A stretch of DNA of 64,000 bases from Acanthaster planci (taxonomy: Eukaryota > Echinodermata > Asteroidea > Valvatida > Acanthasteridae): contig NW_019091508.1 in assembly GCF_001949145.1 (NCBI RefSeq), positions 132,636 to 196,635 of the forward strand, read 5' to 3'. Each line of letters begins with the position of its first letter. The stretch's first letter is position 1. Below, piece after piece: positions 25,090 through 37,700 of the stretch. The notes beneath the pieces are model-generated. The model was given only the letters and a program-made list of their open reading frames with translations. It did not search any database and had not been told where the DNA came from. The position numbers and the translations under genes were made by a program.

Positions 25090-28000
25090 TAAGACGCCCT
25101 TACTGCGGTGGCACCGCACTCACATGCACATGCTTCAGCTTGACGCACGCGTGCATTTGACAAATCACGACATCTTATTGTTTGAAGAGGTATGTAACGC
25201 ACGCGTACCATCTGTCCCCGAGCATTGTGCCACCTCAGTAATAGCGTCTAATTCTAATGGTCGAATTACACTCTTTTACAAATACAAGAAAATGTTTCCT
25301 ACATGTATGTGTTACTTGTCAGTCAAGCACAAGTTGATTGTATGTGATGGAGTCTTTCTTTCTGGATTTGCCACGTGTGTTCTGCAGCATGGCAGAGTTC
25401 AAAGGAATGTCAGCCTGTTGTTGCAATACAGAATTGGTAGTGTCCACATATATGACATTGTTAAAGTGCAGCATGTGAAGATGACCCAGGGGACTGGGGG
25501 AATGCATCTCCCGAAGGTATCTCAGTGCCCCTCCCCCCCATGCCAGCAGCAGTGGGTACAATTTGGTCAAGAGTCACAGCGAAATCAAACGGCCCTCCCT
25601 GAATCATGGGCTGCCCCCCCCATCCTTAGTCCTTTTTCAGCAGATCTGGCCACATGCTTTGTGTAAATAGCGATTTGGTTGCAGGCCAGTAAATAAACTG
25701 CCGTAGACCACGGTAAAAACAAATGCTCTCCTATAAAACCTGGTGGGGACAACTCTTTAGGGTGTTTGAAACTCGTAAGAGCAAAATTTTATTTGTTCAT
25801 TTTTATTTATGGTAATCCACTGACACTTTGGGAAAAAAGATTTTCCTCCAACACGACCGCCCCTGAAAGTTGTCGTGAGACCTATCCTCATTGTGAAAAA
25901 TGATGCCCGCACCCCACTGATGAATTAGGCCTCTCTAAGAGCCAAATTTCATCCATTTTTCGCACAATTAGAAGCTTCCATTCCTGCCCGGAATTGTTAC
26001 AAAGCAACAAGCTCATGGGCCAGAAAATTCTGTCATAGCAGGGGACTTGAGAGTGGGCACACTGTGAGTTGGTTCGTGTAGGCTATCACTGGCCTGGAGC
26101 CACGGACAGCTTGATGCAAGATTCTGAAGATTTTCCCCTGTACCAGGATACCATGAAACTTGGGGCATGATTGGTTCGGTAAAAGTCTAACCGTTGTGTG
26201 AATTCCGAAACTCTACCCTCTCTATCTTTTTGGTCGGACAATGTCTTAATCTAGTTGGCTTAGCGCATTAACGAGATTACAGTGATGTCTTTTTTGGAAC
26301 ATTTGATGAGACTCTGCAAAGTTTGTGCCAAATTTACCTATTTCTCTTCAAAACCTGACATGCCCATGTTCCTTTTTAAGTCACATTCGACGGTGGAATA
26401 TAGTAAGTGTTAGAGCAGGTATTGTAAGCACGTCTTGTGCTGAGTTAATGGAGGAAAAATCATTTATTTTCGCGATGCTGAATGTGAGCTTGAAGCAAAT
26501 TCTATTTTTTGGTTTTAAAAGGATTTTTAGCAAATTGAAGCTGCAGTATAGTATTTAAAAGGAAAATTTTTAATTTATTACCCTAAATCTATGAGATTTT
26601 CCTACGTGTTCATTGTCATTTAGAAGAACCATATTTAAAGGCCCGGCCATTTTATAAGAAACTTCGATTGCAACTGGTCTTTTATGATGTTTCTTCTCCA
26701 ACAAACGACTCCAGAAACTATCGATATTTTGTTGACTAAAAACGAATAAAGGGTTTCCAACATCCTAGCAACGTGTATTTTACTGAAATTCAAATAGGAA
26801 CTCAAAAACTCGGTGAATTAGGTTTGGAAGCCTGCAAACAGTTTGCGTTAAAAAAGTTTGACTGTGCCGCGTTTTTATCCAGGATATCGTAATATGGACG
26901 AAGGTGGATTTATATCTGTGCATTAAAACCAGCGCATTGACCGGTTAGCAACTCTGCTTGGTTTCCTCAAAAGAGGTTACTTTTTAGTCAGGGTTTAGTG
27001 AATTTTGACTTCTCTCTTTGGATGTCAAGTTCGGAACGATTTACTTTTGGCGGTTGGCCCAAGCGCTCCTCTGTCTGCCCTTTTAAAACACTCTTATGCG
27101 CTTAATTATATATATATATATCAAGTATACTTGGCTTGTTCTGGCACAGTGACTGTGGAAGACGCAAACCAAAAGTTTAATTATCAGGCATATCATCATG
27201 ATGCACCGAACACTGAGGCGTTGACAAAATTGCTAATTGAAATAGTGTAACAGGTTGAGTTATTGCAAAATAGTCACATGTCGTATACGGGACACGCATG
27301 CACGTTCTCGTTCTAAGAATTTCCAAGCTATTCAAATTGTTTCAGTTTAGAATTCTTGAATACGATGACCACATTTAGGCTTCATGTATTAGTCGTCATT
27401 CCCTCACTGTACTATTTGAGAAAGATCAGATTTTATTCCTAATTCGGTTGCCTATATACATGTATATCTTATTTATTTCTCTTGCAACAAATTAAAAGGA
27501 GATATCTGTTTTATAGTTTATTATCTTTGCTATATTTGAGTTGTATTCGAATATCCTGTATCTGTTTACATGTCATTGTGTTTTCAGTTATCTTCGTTTT
27601 CCCATTTTATCACCACATTATTAGAGGCTGATATATTGTGTTGTACTTATTTGTTAGACCCAGTTGAATGCGATTGTTCTACATACTTTCCAATGACAGT
27701 CTACAGGGCCTAGCAGTTTTAAAGTCTCTAAAATGGGGGGGGGGGGTTGAAGTTTAAAGCTTATGTCAGTATCCCTTTAACGGAAGTACTGCTCAACGTT
27801 ATCACACACCATCGGAAACAAATTCAATGGACGACAAATTAATTGTCATGTCTCAATTTAGCGCAGAAAACCAAGGTTTTGTGTGGTGGGGCATTGTAGT
27901 GCTCCAAAATTAGTGGTTAGAGTCAATCGCGGGTCATATTTCACGGAGAACACGTCGCTTTGAATGAAAGAACCCGCAAAATATTTCGCCAACAAAGTCA

Positions 28001-30731
28001 TCTACTGAGAATTTGGCTATGGCGGAAGAGACAAGGGTGTTTTTTCCCCCTGCATTGACGAGGGTCGAAGCCTTCCTCCATGGTCAAAGCGAGTCGAGCC
28101 GTGTGTCAATACTGTCGTGCCCTTCTTTTTTAATTCAGTCGCAGACCACAAAAGTGTAATGAAGCGGTCAGCAGTGATCCGCGTATTGGCACTGAGTTCA
28201 TGACACATTCCCAAATTAAATAGCGTGCTTTGTTAGGGGATTTTGCTCTGCCGGAATCGTTGTCATGTTTGTTGCACTCGCTGTGAACTTATCCCACGCT
28301 GGGGATCGCTTTGATAACTTGGTCCCTTCAGGGTACGGCACTGAAGTAGGATTTGGACAGTTATTCACGAATGCGTGCAAAAAAAGATGGCATTGCTCTT
28401 TCCGATGAGTTGGTCGTCTCGTTATACGCCAATGGACCGGATTTTTTTTCCGAAAGCAAGACATTTCCCCGCCCGGTCGGTTCCTAGTAACTCTTTTGAG
28501 AAGCGCGGTGCGTATTTATACTCTCTGGTCATGTCACACTTTCCTTCACCAAATGGATCGTGACTAGCGATTCTTTTTTTCTGTTGCCAGAAATCCACAC
28601 AACCGTGCACCGAGGAAATAATTTGTCTCGCCCCGAATACTCCCAAAATGATGAAAACATCTCAGAAATATTTATTTTTATAGAGGAATTGAGATTTTCC
28701 AAAAAAATCACAATTCATGGTTTGAAACAGTTCTCACACTACCACAGTTTTTGGACTTGAAAGCCGCAGTCACAGCAGAAGCGTTTAATTTGCAGGGGGT
28801 TTTAGGGAAAGGATGTTACAAGCATGCATGGTTCAGAATAACTAATAAACGATAAAACATGTTGTTAAATTCGATCAACCTGGAGGATATTTTTACAGTA
28901 GTGGGTGTAGCCAAGAGCTACTTTAAGCATGCTGTTGCTGAACAACAAAATAAAATTTGAGATGTATTTATATATTCCACGCAGAATGATAAAAATAGCG
29001 CCAAATTAGCAAACACGAAACCAACTTTTGAGATTACCTTTTCTGACTTTTTAGACATGGAAAGCAGATATATCAAGTGTGATTTTGAAAATGGATATTC
29101 ATTGAAGGTTATTCGCAATCCAAAAATTTGGGATAGGGAATTATTTGTTCTTGCCACATGAGTGAAAGTTGTGGTTTATTGTAAGGAATCTTGTATAAAG
29201 TCTTGAAGAATTGTACTTTTGGTTTCTGAGAAAGATGATATGCCGTAAATAAACCCAGTTGCATAGACTTCGATGACACCCAGAATGCCTGCCAGTATTT
29301 GAAATTATTGTTGGACAGAACTTGTACATATTTAAAAATTATGTTGTTGGTTCAAATTATGGAAATGTGTAGGCCTGTGTGCTAATCTATGTGAGTTGAC
29401 GATGAAAATAAAGATTTGTAGTTCATATTGGCTTCGACATTTGTTAGGTTGTTTAAATGTAACTGAAGTGTCAGTGACTGCTGTAGTGTTGTCTATCTTT
29501 GAAATGCAGACCTACCAAGTATTACGCCTATGGCTTGAGAGTCACGCCGCGCCCCAGCGCCTCCTCTTGCGCTCACGCCGTTCAACAGTCATTTTCTCAC
29601 GCCGGCCGCCGCAAAAACAAAAAAGCAAAACAAAAAAACACCGCGGTTCGCGTACATCGATCATGAAGTTGCCCACACATCAACTTCATAGGAGTAAGTT
29701 TAACTCTGTCTTAATTCTCTTATTGTTGGGTCCAGAGGATACGGACCTTACAAAGAACAACTATTTGCTATTAACGAAAACTCAACAGTGACCTCCCAAT
29801 ATTGGGCCATCCGCTAGGTCATGGCAGTCGTACATTCTAGACTCTTTCACCCTTAACCAAAGTTTGGGCAAAAATGCCCCAAATGATATATCTTTCGGGG
29901 CCATCTTCTATGATATATCCGTAAGAATTATGCGAGGAAACTTTCATCACAAGTATTAGCAAGAATGCACAATGTCAAACCCCAAAATGAAAAAGATGCC
30001 TACTGTGTGTGTGTGGGGGGGGTGAAACATTGGGCCATATTGGGGTAAATTCTGGTCCGACCCCCACCCCGACAATCCTTGGTCACCTCTGGTGAAGGGC
30101 GTTTTTATTTATTTTTTTTTTCTGTGGGGGGTGGGGAGTTTCTACTCTAAAGCATCCAGGTAAGTTGGCTAGCCCAACCTCGGAAATGGTGTGAAGTTGT
30201 AACACATTTCATTTTTTTTTCATTTCTTCATGGAGAAGTTAAAACACGAAATTGTGGGAATAACTGAGAAAACATGACGAGAAAGGATCGCACATCGTAT
30301 TCCAGAGTCCCTCCCCGTGTTTTGAACTATTTTGGCCGCGCCATTCAAGACGAGGAATGCTTGGATTCTCGGCTTGTTGGATGCTTGCCAAAAAAAAGCG
30401 CAAGCAACAAAAGCGCACAGTTTGAGGTCGTGGTATGGGCCGGCTAGCTTAATGACAGCTTGAATTCAATGGCGGGGCGTCTTGTTTTGGGTGGAACTAT
30501 ACAGGCTGGGAAGATGACGCACATGGCGGTCAAGGAATTGCTTGGAATTGGGAACCAGAATGGAGGAACCAATGGACTTGGACTGGCACAAGGAAATTTT
30601 ATGGAATAGAACTGAGTTGGTCCACTGGGAAAGAGATGCCGATTTTCGCTGTTTCATCGGTACGTCGAGTCTGGGGACATCTGACTCCCACGAGGACGGG
30701 AGAGTAGGCGGTTGGCTTGAACTGTTCCATC
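25090..30731. other. Intergenic stretch without supported genes
   Basis: A 180-codon open frame at 25124-25666 lies just past the polyadenylation signal. It has no recognisable domain and reads like chance. Simple sequence includes a TA run near 27107-27121, a G tract of about 10 near 27735-27745 and a GT/G run near 30006-30020. CpG dinucleotides become noticeably more frequent than left of 25 kb. No RNA gene was found. Confidence 0.45.
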
Positions 30732-30787
30732 ATGGCGTCATCCTCGGGAGTTGCATCGCTGACCACTTCAGAGGCCACAAGCGCAAG
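30732..30787 (+). CDS. Possible first coding exon of a plus-strand gene
   Basis: An ATG in good context (CATCATGG) opens a frame of 18 codons reading MASSSGVASLTTSEATSA. The exon then leaves two bases (AG) at a strong donor, AAG|GTAAGC. The surroundings (about 30280-31100) are CpG-rich, as at a promoter. The small-residue N-terminus is typical of many 5' exons and identifies nothing. I could not find a downstream exon entering with one base, so this may continue beyond the window or be chance. Confidence 0.35.
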
Positions 30788-32500
30788 GTAAGCTGTGAAT
30801 TCACACCACTGTTTCCTTATTACAAATCCTGTTCCCGTTCAGTCCGTGACGCACGACTGACCTCGCTACTACTCTCTCCCCGAGCGTTCAAATTGTGGTT
30901 CGCGTTTATTGGCGTGTCCCTGTCGTTGCGAGCCCATTTCTCGGAACACTACCAATACCATTTACCAATGATTTCCAGAAAACGGTCTCCGAGGTTTTTA
31001 GTGCGGTTTCACCGTTCAAGCAGCTTGAAGTGACCACGTTTCGCACGTTTGGGGCCCAGCGGGATACGACCAGGGATGCGGGCACACCGCCAAATTGCGT
31101 ATAGGCTATATTTTTTTTTTTATAGTCGATCCACCTCGGTCCAGTCTCGGTTAGATCGGATAGAAAAAATAAATTAATAATCGAAATGCTTACGCCAGGT
31201 CCGGAGGAGAGCGGCGTGTTCGGTTATGCTTCTGCGAATTCGACAATTTGATCTCGGCGTAAACATCAGACATTCCGATGATTGCAAGCAATGAAGTGAG
31301 AGGCCAGCTCGAGCTGACACCATCCAGACCCGTATCGCTTACCGACTTAACTCTGAAAAGAGAAGTATTCAAATACATGTAACTTCAGAAATTTCTATAT
31401 TTACCTACGGTGTTCGAATGTGCCCAGTATTAAACGTAGTAGATGAAATATTGTAACTAGTAGGCTTAATGTTGGCAAACGTGCAGCCAAACATGTTGCG
31501 CAGTTTTGATCAATTTTCCTTCCTAATGTTACCGAATTGCCCGTTTCAACCATATGTGTTTGCCAGATAACATCCTAGGGTCGCGTGGGTCAGTTTTAAC
31601 CGTCAGGTAGAAACAGTTACCTGTGGTACCCTTTCATTCATCATCAACGATTGATGGAACAGCTGTCTAACTCTAAATAAACTCCCCAAATGTTGAAACA
31701 TAATTTTTTAGTCTTCATTCGACGATATTACTTGAGATAGGTTGTGAATGGAAGGCCCGATTATTGGGCGCTTAAAATACCGATAACAGAACCGCTCTGA
31801 TAAGTTGCCTATAGTGTATTGGTAGCCATAATTGTCAGAAATATTACGATTGGTTGGTGTATACCTCAAAGTAGGTCTTTCACCATCTGTGCTTTCAAAG
31901 AAGATATTTTATTGAGTATTTTGAATTTTATTGTTTATTATTTGGTTTGATGACAACTGTGGGAGAGTTTTAGTACTTCATGTATTAGTATTTTGCTTTT
32001 GTACTGAGAGCCATTCATAATTTTACACGCAACTCCATGGGGATATAGACCCGCATAGTCTATATAGCGGATTGAAATCACTTGTTTTCAGAATACTTAG
32101 AAACTTCAGACAGTTGTTTCTTTTTTGGTAGTTTCCAGAGTCTGATGTAAAAATCACTCTGAATTCACATTTTTCATTCTTAGATGTTACTGTCGAATCA
32201 ACAAACTTTGCACACTATATTGTATCGTATTTTCTCCGAACGATCCTGCTGCACAGCCTATCATACTATCGGAAATGTTTCAGGACATCTCCAGAATCAT
32301 TCTTCAAAAACACATCGGATGGAGGCGTGATTCAAACCCACCAGATGCAACCTTTAACGAAGTTGTAATGATAGAAAAATGTACTTCTTACAAAAGCTCG
32401 CATGGATGTGTCAAAATTCAATGCGGTTTTGTTTTGACATGATCACTTTTGGAGCCCATTTTCTTTTGAATTAAACCACATTAGTTTGGCCCTCTTTCAG
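30788..32500. other. Non-coding stretch
   Basis: No supported gene or element. The first 350 bases are CpG-rich and end in a T tract near 31110. The remainder is AT-rich with short random frames. Confidence 0.4.
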
Positions 32501-32558
32501 CTAATAATGCATACACAAAATAAAATCCGCTAATAATGCATACACAAAATAAAATCCG
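32501..32558. repeat. Perfect 29-bp tandem duplication
   Basis: A 29-base unit starting CTAATAATGCATACACAAAA and ending TAAAATCCG is present twice head to tail (32501-32529 and 32530-32558) with no mismatch, so the duplication is recent or an assembly artefact. Confidence 0.9.
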
Positions 32559-33166
32559 CCCATAGCATCGATGGCAGAACAAGAACGTGGCCTTTTGCGC
32601 AGCCTCTGCCCACCACAATCGCACATTTGAGACCTGTAACTTTAGAAAGTTGTTCAGGTTAAAAGCACATCACTTTTTACTACGAAAAACAATTAGAGTC
32701 TTCCTGTCTGTGTTTTTTTTTGGGGGGGGGGTTGGGGGAGGGGTGTTTCTTTTTCTGTGTCTATATCTCATTGACTTTCGAAGTTTTTCCTTCCGTCTTT
32801 TTTTTTCTTGGAGGATTGTGGAAAACAGAGAATCGAACCACTCCCATTCCCCAAAAAATTCTTGTTCCTGAAAATACAGTATCCAAGAAATCCGGTAAGC
32901 ACAATATTAATGTCTCGACTGTATCCAGTCAGGTGTAAAAGAATGAGTTTACGGGAGTCTGTCGTCGACCTAAAACATTCACTCCGGTGCAAAAATTATG
33001 TTGCTTTTTTTAAGAAATCAATTTCTGACCTTTCTGTTCAAATTTCCACCGAGTGGAAGAACAGATCCGGGTTAAAGAATAATCGCTCGCGCAACACGGT
33101 GACAACATTAAGTTAAACATTTTTTGTATCCGCATAACACACCTGGGCCCATGCATGACTGGCTTT

Positions 33167-33213
33167 CCGCTAAAAGTGGAACAGGTTTCCCCAACCGGGT
33201 CCACTTTTAGCGG
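33167..33213. repeat. Perfect 14-bp inverted repeat
   Basis: CCGCTAAAAGTGGA at 33167-33180 is the exact reverse complement of TCCACTTTTAGCGG at 33200-33213, with a 19-base spacer. It could be a remnant of an inverted-repeat element or a protein-binding palindrome. No coding context. Confidence 0.85.
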
Positions 33214-34513
33214 TATCGGATTGGCCATTAATCACATAACTTTGCCTCATCATGACACGCAATGGTATCCATGGCGACATGTCATGTGTGGCATTTTTTA
33301 GAGATCGTTCAAATTCGGACCGAGGTAAGAGACAGTCATCCGTATCGAGACTATTATTATTTCTTTATGAAAGGTGGAGTCGGGCTTTTCTTTGACGGAG
33401 AGGACCCAAACTATTTTTGTTTGCTAGAGGGACAGCCCCTGAGCCGCAGGATGAAAAGCAAGTTGTATTGTTGTTTGGTATATTTTCCCCTGAGAATAAT
33501 GAAATGACTACTTACACTTTGGCGGCAAATTCAAAGTTTTGCGGATTTTCCGTGACATTTAGGAGTAATATGAATTACTAAGAACGCCATCACCTGAACA
33601 TTCATTTGCTGCGTTAATTGTTCGTGCCCAGCAGGTTGTCTGCTTATGAATGTTTGTCACCTAGTGTGTCGTCAGTTCATTGGAATCAGTACGTCATGGA
33701 CTCTTCATGGGTCATTCTCTCCACAACCTTTGTTCAATTGAGACAACTCTTAATCGATCATGGCAGGAATAACAGTTGGGTGGTTTATTTTCAAGTTCTT
33801 GGTTCGAGACTGTACCTGTAACACCTTTTAAAGAAAACCATGGGACGTGGAACAGCGTTTCCTTAACGTAATGGCTATTTGAATGTTACTTGAATCGGCA
33901 GTTTTTTGTTTTCACGAATTAAGAATCAATTCGATTGTTTTTCTCGTTGCTTCGATGTGTTTTCCGCTGTCATTTTGTAGTTATTATATGACTCATTTAG
34001 TTTTCATTTGAGACAAATGGGACGTTGTAATAGTGTCTTTAGACGCAACCTGTATTGAAGATCAACATCCCGGATTGTACAAAGTGTGGAACAATATAGA
34101 ATCATTTGTAAGACGGTAACTGGTATTTCAGAAGTATTAGGTTTGGTGGCTGGTACTGTAAAAGTGAAGGTATGAACGCCATTGGTATATTACAAGACCA
34201 TTTACATATGAAATTGATATTATAATGAGTGTAGGGAAAAGTGCGGGAGAAGTCGTGTCGTTTTCACATTAATTCCATTAATCAAAGTGGAATTCGGGCG
34301 TTTTTCTTCTTACATTATGTGTCATCGTGCCAACTCTATCCAGTACGTGTTGAGTCATCAATCCATTCATGCTTAATACTTTATTCAAATCGATTTGAAA
34401 ATAAGTTACTTATTATCCAAAATAATTGATGGCCACGTAGTTACAGCCCCTCAGACGTTCCGCAACGCCCACATGCGACTTCCTTCACTCTTTGTCGTGA
34501 TTAATCGCAGATG

Positions 34514-34527
34514 GTAACCATGGCAAC
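34514..34527. promoter_or_regulatory. Perfect RFX X-box motif
   Basis: GTAACCATGGCAAC matches the X-box consensus GTNRCC-N0-3-RGYAAC at every position. RFX factors bind this motif and drive ciliary genes in animals (established). No start codon of a recognised gene is adjacent, so a role as promoter or enhancer is inference. Confidence 0.5.
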
Positions 34528-34729
34528 TGCGATATCATTGACTGGAGGTGGATATTTTTATAGTGGAAGTGGACGCCATTTGCACTGCATCCACGCGTGG
34601 TTTTTCCCCGTTCTTTATTTTTGCGGTTTGGCCTTTCCTGTCGCTAGTGCTTGTGATGGGACCGGCCTATGCTCATTGTACTGCGTTGGAAATTCCTTTC
34701 CGCGAAACTGAATTGATGCAATTTGCGAA

Positions 34730-34737
34730 TGACGTCA
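34730..34737. promoter_or_regulatory. Perfect CRE palindrome TGACGTCA
   Basis: A full eight-base cAMP-response element, the site for CREB/ATF factors, lies about 200 bases right of the X-box. An octamer has an appreciable chance expectation in 64 kb, so only the clustering makes it notable. Confidence 0.35.
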
Positions 34738-34757
34738 AGGTGTGGACTGCGGAATGA

Positions 34758-34783
34758 CCCCCCCCCCCCACACACACACACCC
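34758..34783. repeat. C tract followed by a CA microsatellite
   Basis: About twelve C residues run directly into a short (CA)n and CCC. Simple sequence only. Confidence 0.85.
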
Positions 34784-34789
34784 TTGGAC

Positions 34790-37700
34790 TTTGGTTTGTG
34801 CTGGGGCGGTGGTGCGTGTTTGGCCACAGCAAGTCCCAGCCGTCAAGTATTTCTGTTTAGCGGCTCGATTCTCCTTGCCACGGGCGGGTTGGCCCTTCTC
34901 TGACGTGCACAATGACTGCAATCCCATCGATATTGGTTGGAGAGAAGCTCACGGCCTGGCTTGATAAATTCCACTCTCCTCCCAAACTCTGGGTGTATAC
35001 ACAGTGAACCCATCATCTCAGTGTGCTCAGTGCCCAAGTTATTTCCATCTTCGGCCTTGAGGAAATTAAAACACTTTACCCACTCTTAAAACAAAACTTT
35101 GCAAATTACATGTACCTTGTTAAAGCAGGTGCTTTATATCATATGATCTGTGACATAAAACAAAGGAAAACAACGACTACAATTGACCTCGTAGAAACAC
35201 GACTTTGTACATGTATTATCAGTGCTAGTCTTTGTGTGTGTGTTCGACTGTGCTTACTGAAAAAGTTTAACGTCATTGACTTGACATAGGAAGGACGGGC
35301 TCAAATGATAGCACGAGATATTCTGCCTTTCCGTATTTTGTGGGCTTACTCTTTCCATGGAGGAAAGTAGACACCTTCTGTCATCGGTTTCTAGTTTAAT
35401 TGTTAATTTCTCTCTCGCCGTCTTTGTGTATATTTATTCTGTGTGTGCTGTCGGCTATATAGGGTCTTGCTATTCATCTAAACACTTCAGTATTCATATT
35501 TGACATTATTATGTATTGCATTTTTTTTTAAAATGCTGTAAATGCTTGTGGAAGCATCGAGAAAGATGTGATACCGAATTGAAAAAAAAGTAGTAGCCGT
35601 TTTCTTGTCGTCGCCACTTAAAATAGAAACACAACAAAACAGTAGCAGAAACTGCACGTGTGATAGAGTGGTCTTGATATCATGAGAGTTTTGCGTGGTG
35701 CTAAATCAGATTTTCATGTAAGGGCCATCACGGTGTTATATGATGTAACTCACGTCAGACACCGTTATCATTTAGTAGCTTTGACCGACTGCAACAGTTT
35801 TCAGTCGTTTTCCCATATTTGATACACTCAATTTCCGTAAATAACTGTCCATTCGCTTTGCATTCAGACATATGTGCGTCACAAGACTCTTTATACTCAG
35901 TCGCGAAGTGTATCCCCGGCTAGGAACACCAGATTATTTTAAACCTCCCTCGGGTACCTCATCGTCCAAAAACATCTACGGCTCTTGCTCAAAGTTGATC
36001 GCTTGAAGTCAGATCTTAGAATTTAAGTCTCAGTGTGACTAGCGTGATCCACTGTATATTTGTGAAATTAATATTAATATATTAATACCGATGGAAATGT
36101 CTACAATATACAGCTGACCCCTGTCAAGAACGAATAATCAAAATGACTTCTGTGTCTTGTTAGCGAAGTAAAATTCCATAGCATGGCAATGACCTCGTTT
36201 GTGAGCTACATGTATAGTGCGCACGAAGCACACATCGGACGTACATGTACTAATGTACATGTACAATACATATAGCGCACGGGGGATTGTTGGGACATGG
36301 GATTGACGCCCGCAGGAAGTAAATCTGCAGAAGGTACAAGGTCGCCCATTTCGGGGAAAATGACGATAACGGCCGGCCACTGACCATGGTCAGCCAAATA
36401 ACACGGGCTTTAGGACATTCCAGCAGTAAATTGGCACGGGGGATTTGTGAGTAAAGTAAGTGGGTGGGACCGTGGAACACACTTGAAACAATTTCCAACT
36501 TTATTTCTACGACACGGACCAAAAAAAAGGAGCAATTTACGTTTACACTTTTTTATGTAGCGTTTGGTCAACGGATGCATTCCAATTGCTTCTTTTGTCG
36601 GGATTCTTTCGTAAGTCCAGCCCATATCATTCTGCTGATCCGAACAACAGAAATTGTTGTAGTGTTGGGTGCCTTGGTTTTTGTGAGAGCGCTCTATTAA
36701 CTGCCGCGTGATGTTGCAAACCAGAATGACGAGCAATGCCCCCCATTGGTTTGGGCAATTTAAAACCCTTAACGAGTAATTAATCGGTATGGAAATTGTA
36801 TCATTCGATAGTACATTTTAAGTCAAAGTTTACTTATTGAAAAGATTGGGTCCTGCATTCTAAAATGCACACGCACAGAAGGACACCCTGCCAAACTTTA
36901 AACTACAAAAAGTCACAGTTCAGACAAGGACAAAATCATATCACGTGACCTCTTACTCGTTTATTTCACCATCAACACACTGACACCTTTCTTTGCAATT
37001 TTGGAACGACTATATTGCACTTGTGAATTCAACATTTCATAAAAAAAACACTAGCGATTAGGTACACCTGCAAAATTTGTATATAACTTTGTACTCTCCT
37101 CATACGCTGTATAAATATAATAACTGTACATAATATATACATTATTTACATATTCATAAGCCGGCATTTAACTTGCAGTTTTTTAAAATAGTTACAGGAT
37201 AAAAGCCTCCCCTTTCACGGCTAACTAAAGCTAGTGATGTCCGTCTGTGAAGCATTCCGATTGGACCGTTAACCCACCACTCTTTTGCCTCGCGGTGAGT
37301 TCACTGCTCTCTGCTGAATTGGTAAACATTTCTAGGAATTAATCTGCGAATAAAAACGCACAAAGTTGGCGACAAACTAATTTTCAGTGATGTACACGTG
37401 TGGTAATTCCCGGAAAGTTTATAAATTTCTCTTTTTTGATTAAGTACATGTACACAACCATTGTGTGTGAGGTTTTACATTTCATTGAAAAGTTACTGAA
37501 GTATTGCAAACTTACAAAACAGCACAAGTACTTGTAATTTTAAAGACTGAACTTTCACACCATCAATCGTTCAACCGTATCTCCCGTTTGCACGACCACC
37601 TAAATGACTAACAGACCTTATATTAGAAGAGACCGACCTAGGATGTGGCGTAGACTTAGTTATACATATATGTATACTAAATTTATAACGACAGAAAATG

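Noticed and set aside
25124-25666. 180-codon open frame just past the polyadenylation signal
   Set aside because: No domain, poor composition, starts 59 bases after AATAAA of the upstream gene, and no splice support.
30542-31033. 163-codon open frame around the candidate first exon
   Set aside because: It runs through a strong donor in a different frame from the ATG exon, and its protein shows no family features.
32325-32420. B-box-like GGTTTGAATC on the minus strand near 32335 as a tRNA
   Set aside because: No A box at tRNA spacing and no stem pairing.
34020-34060. GTGTCTTTAG near 34032 as a second copy of the 23082-23281 element end
   Set aside because: Only about 11 bases match and no opposite end is present.
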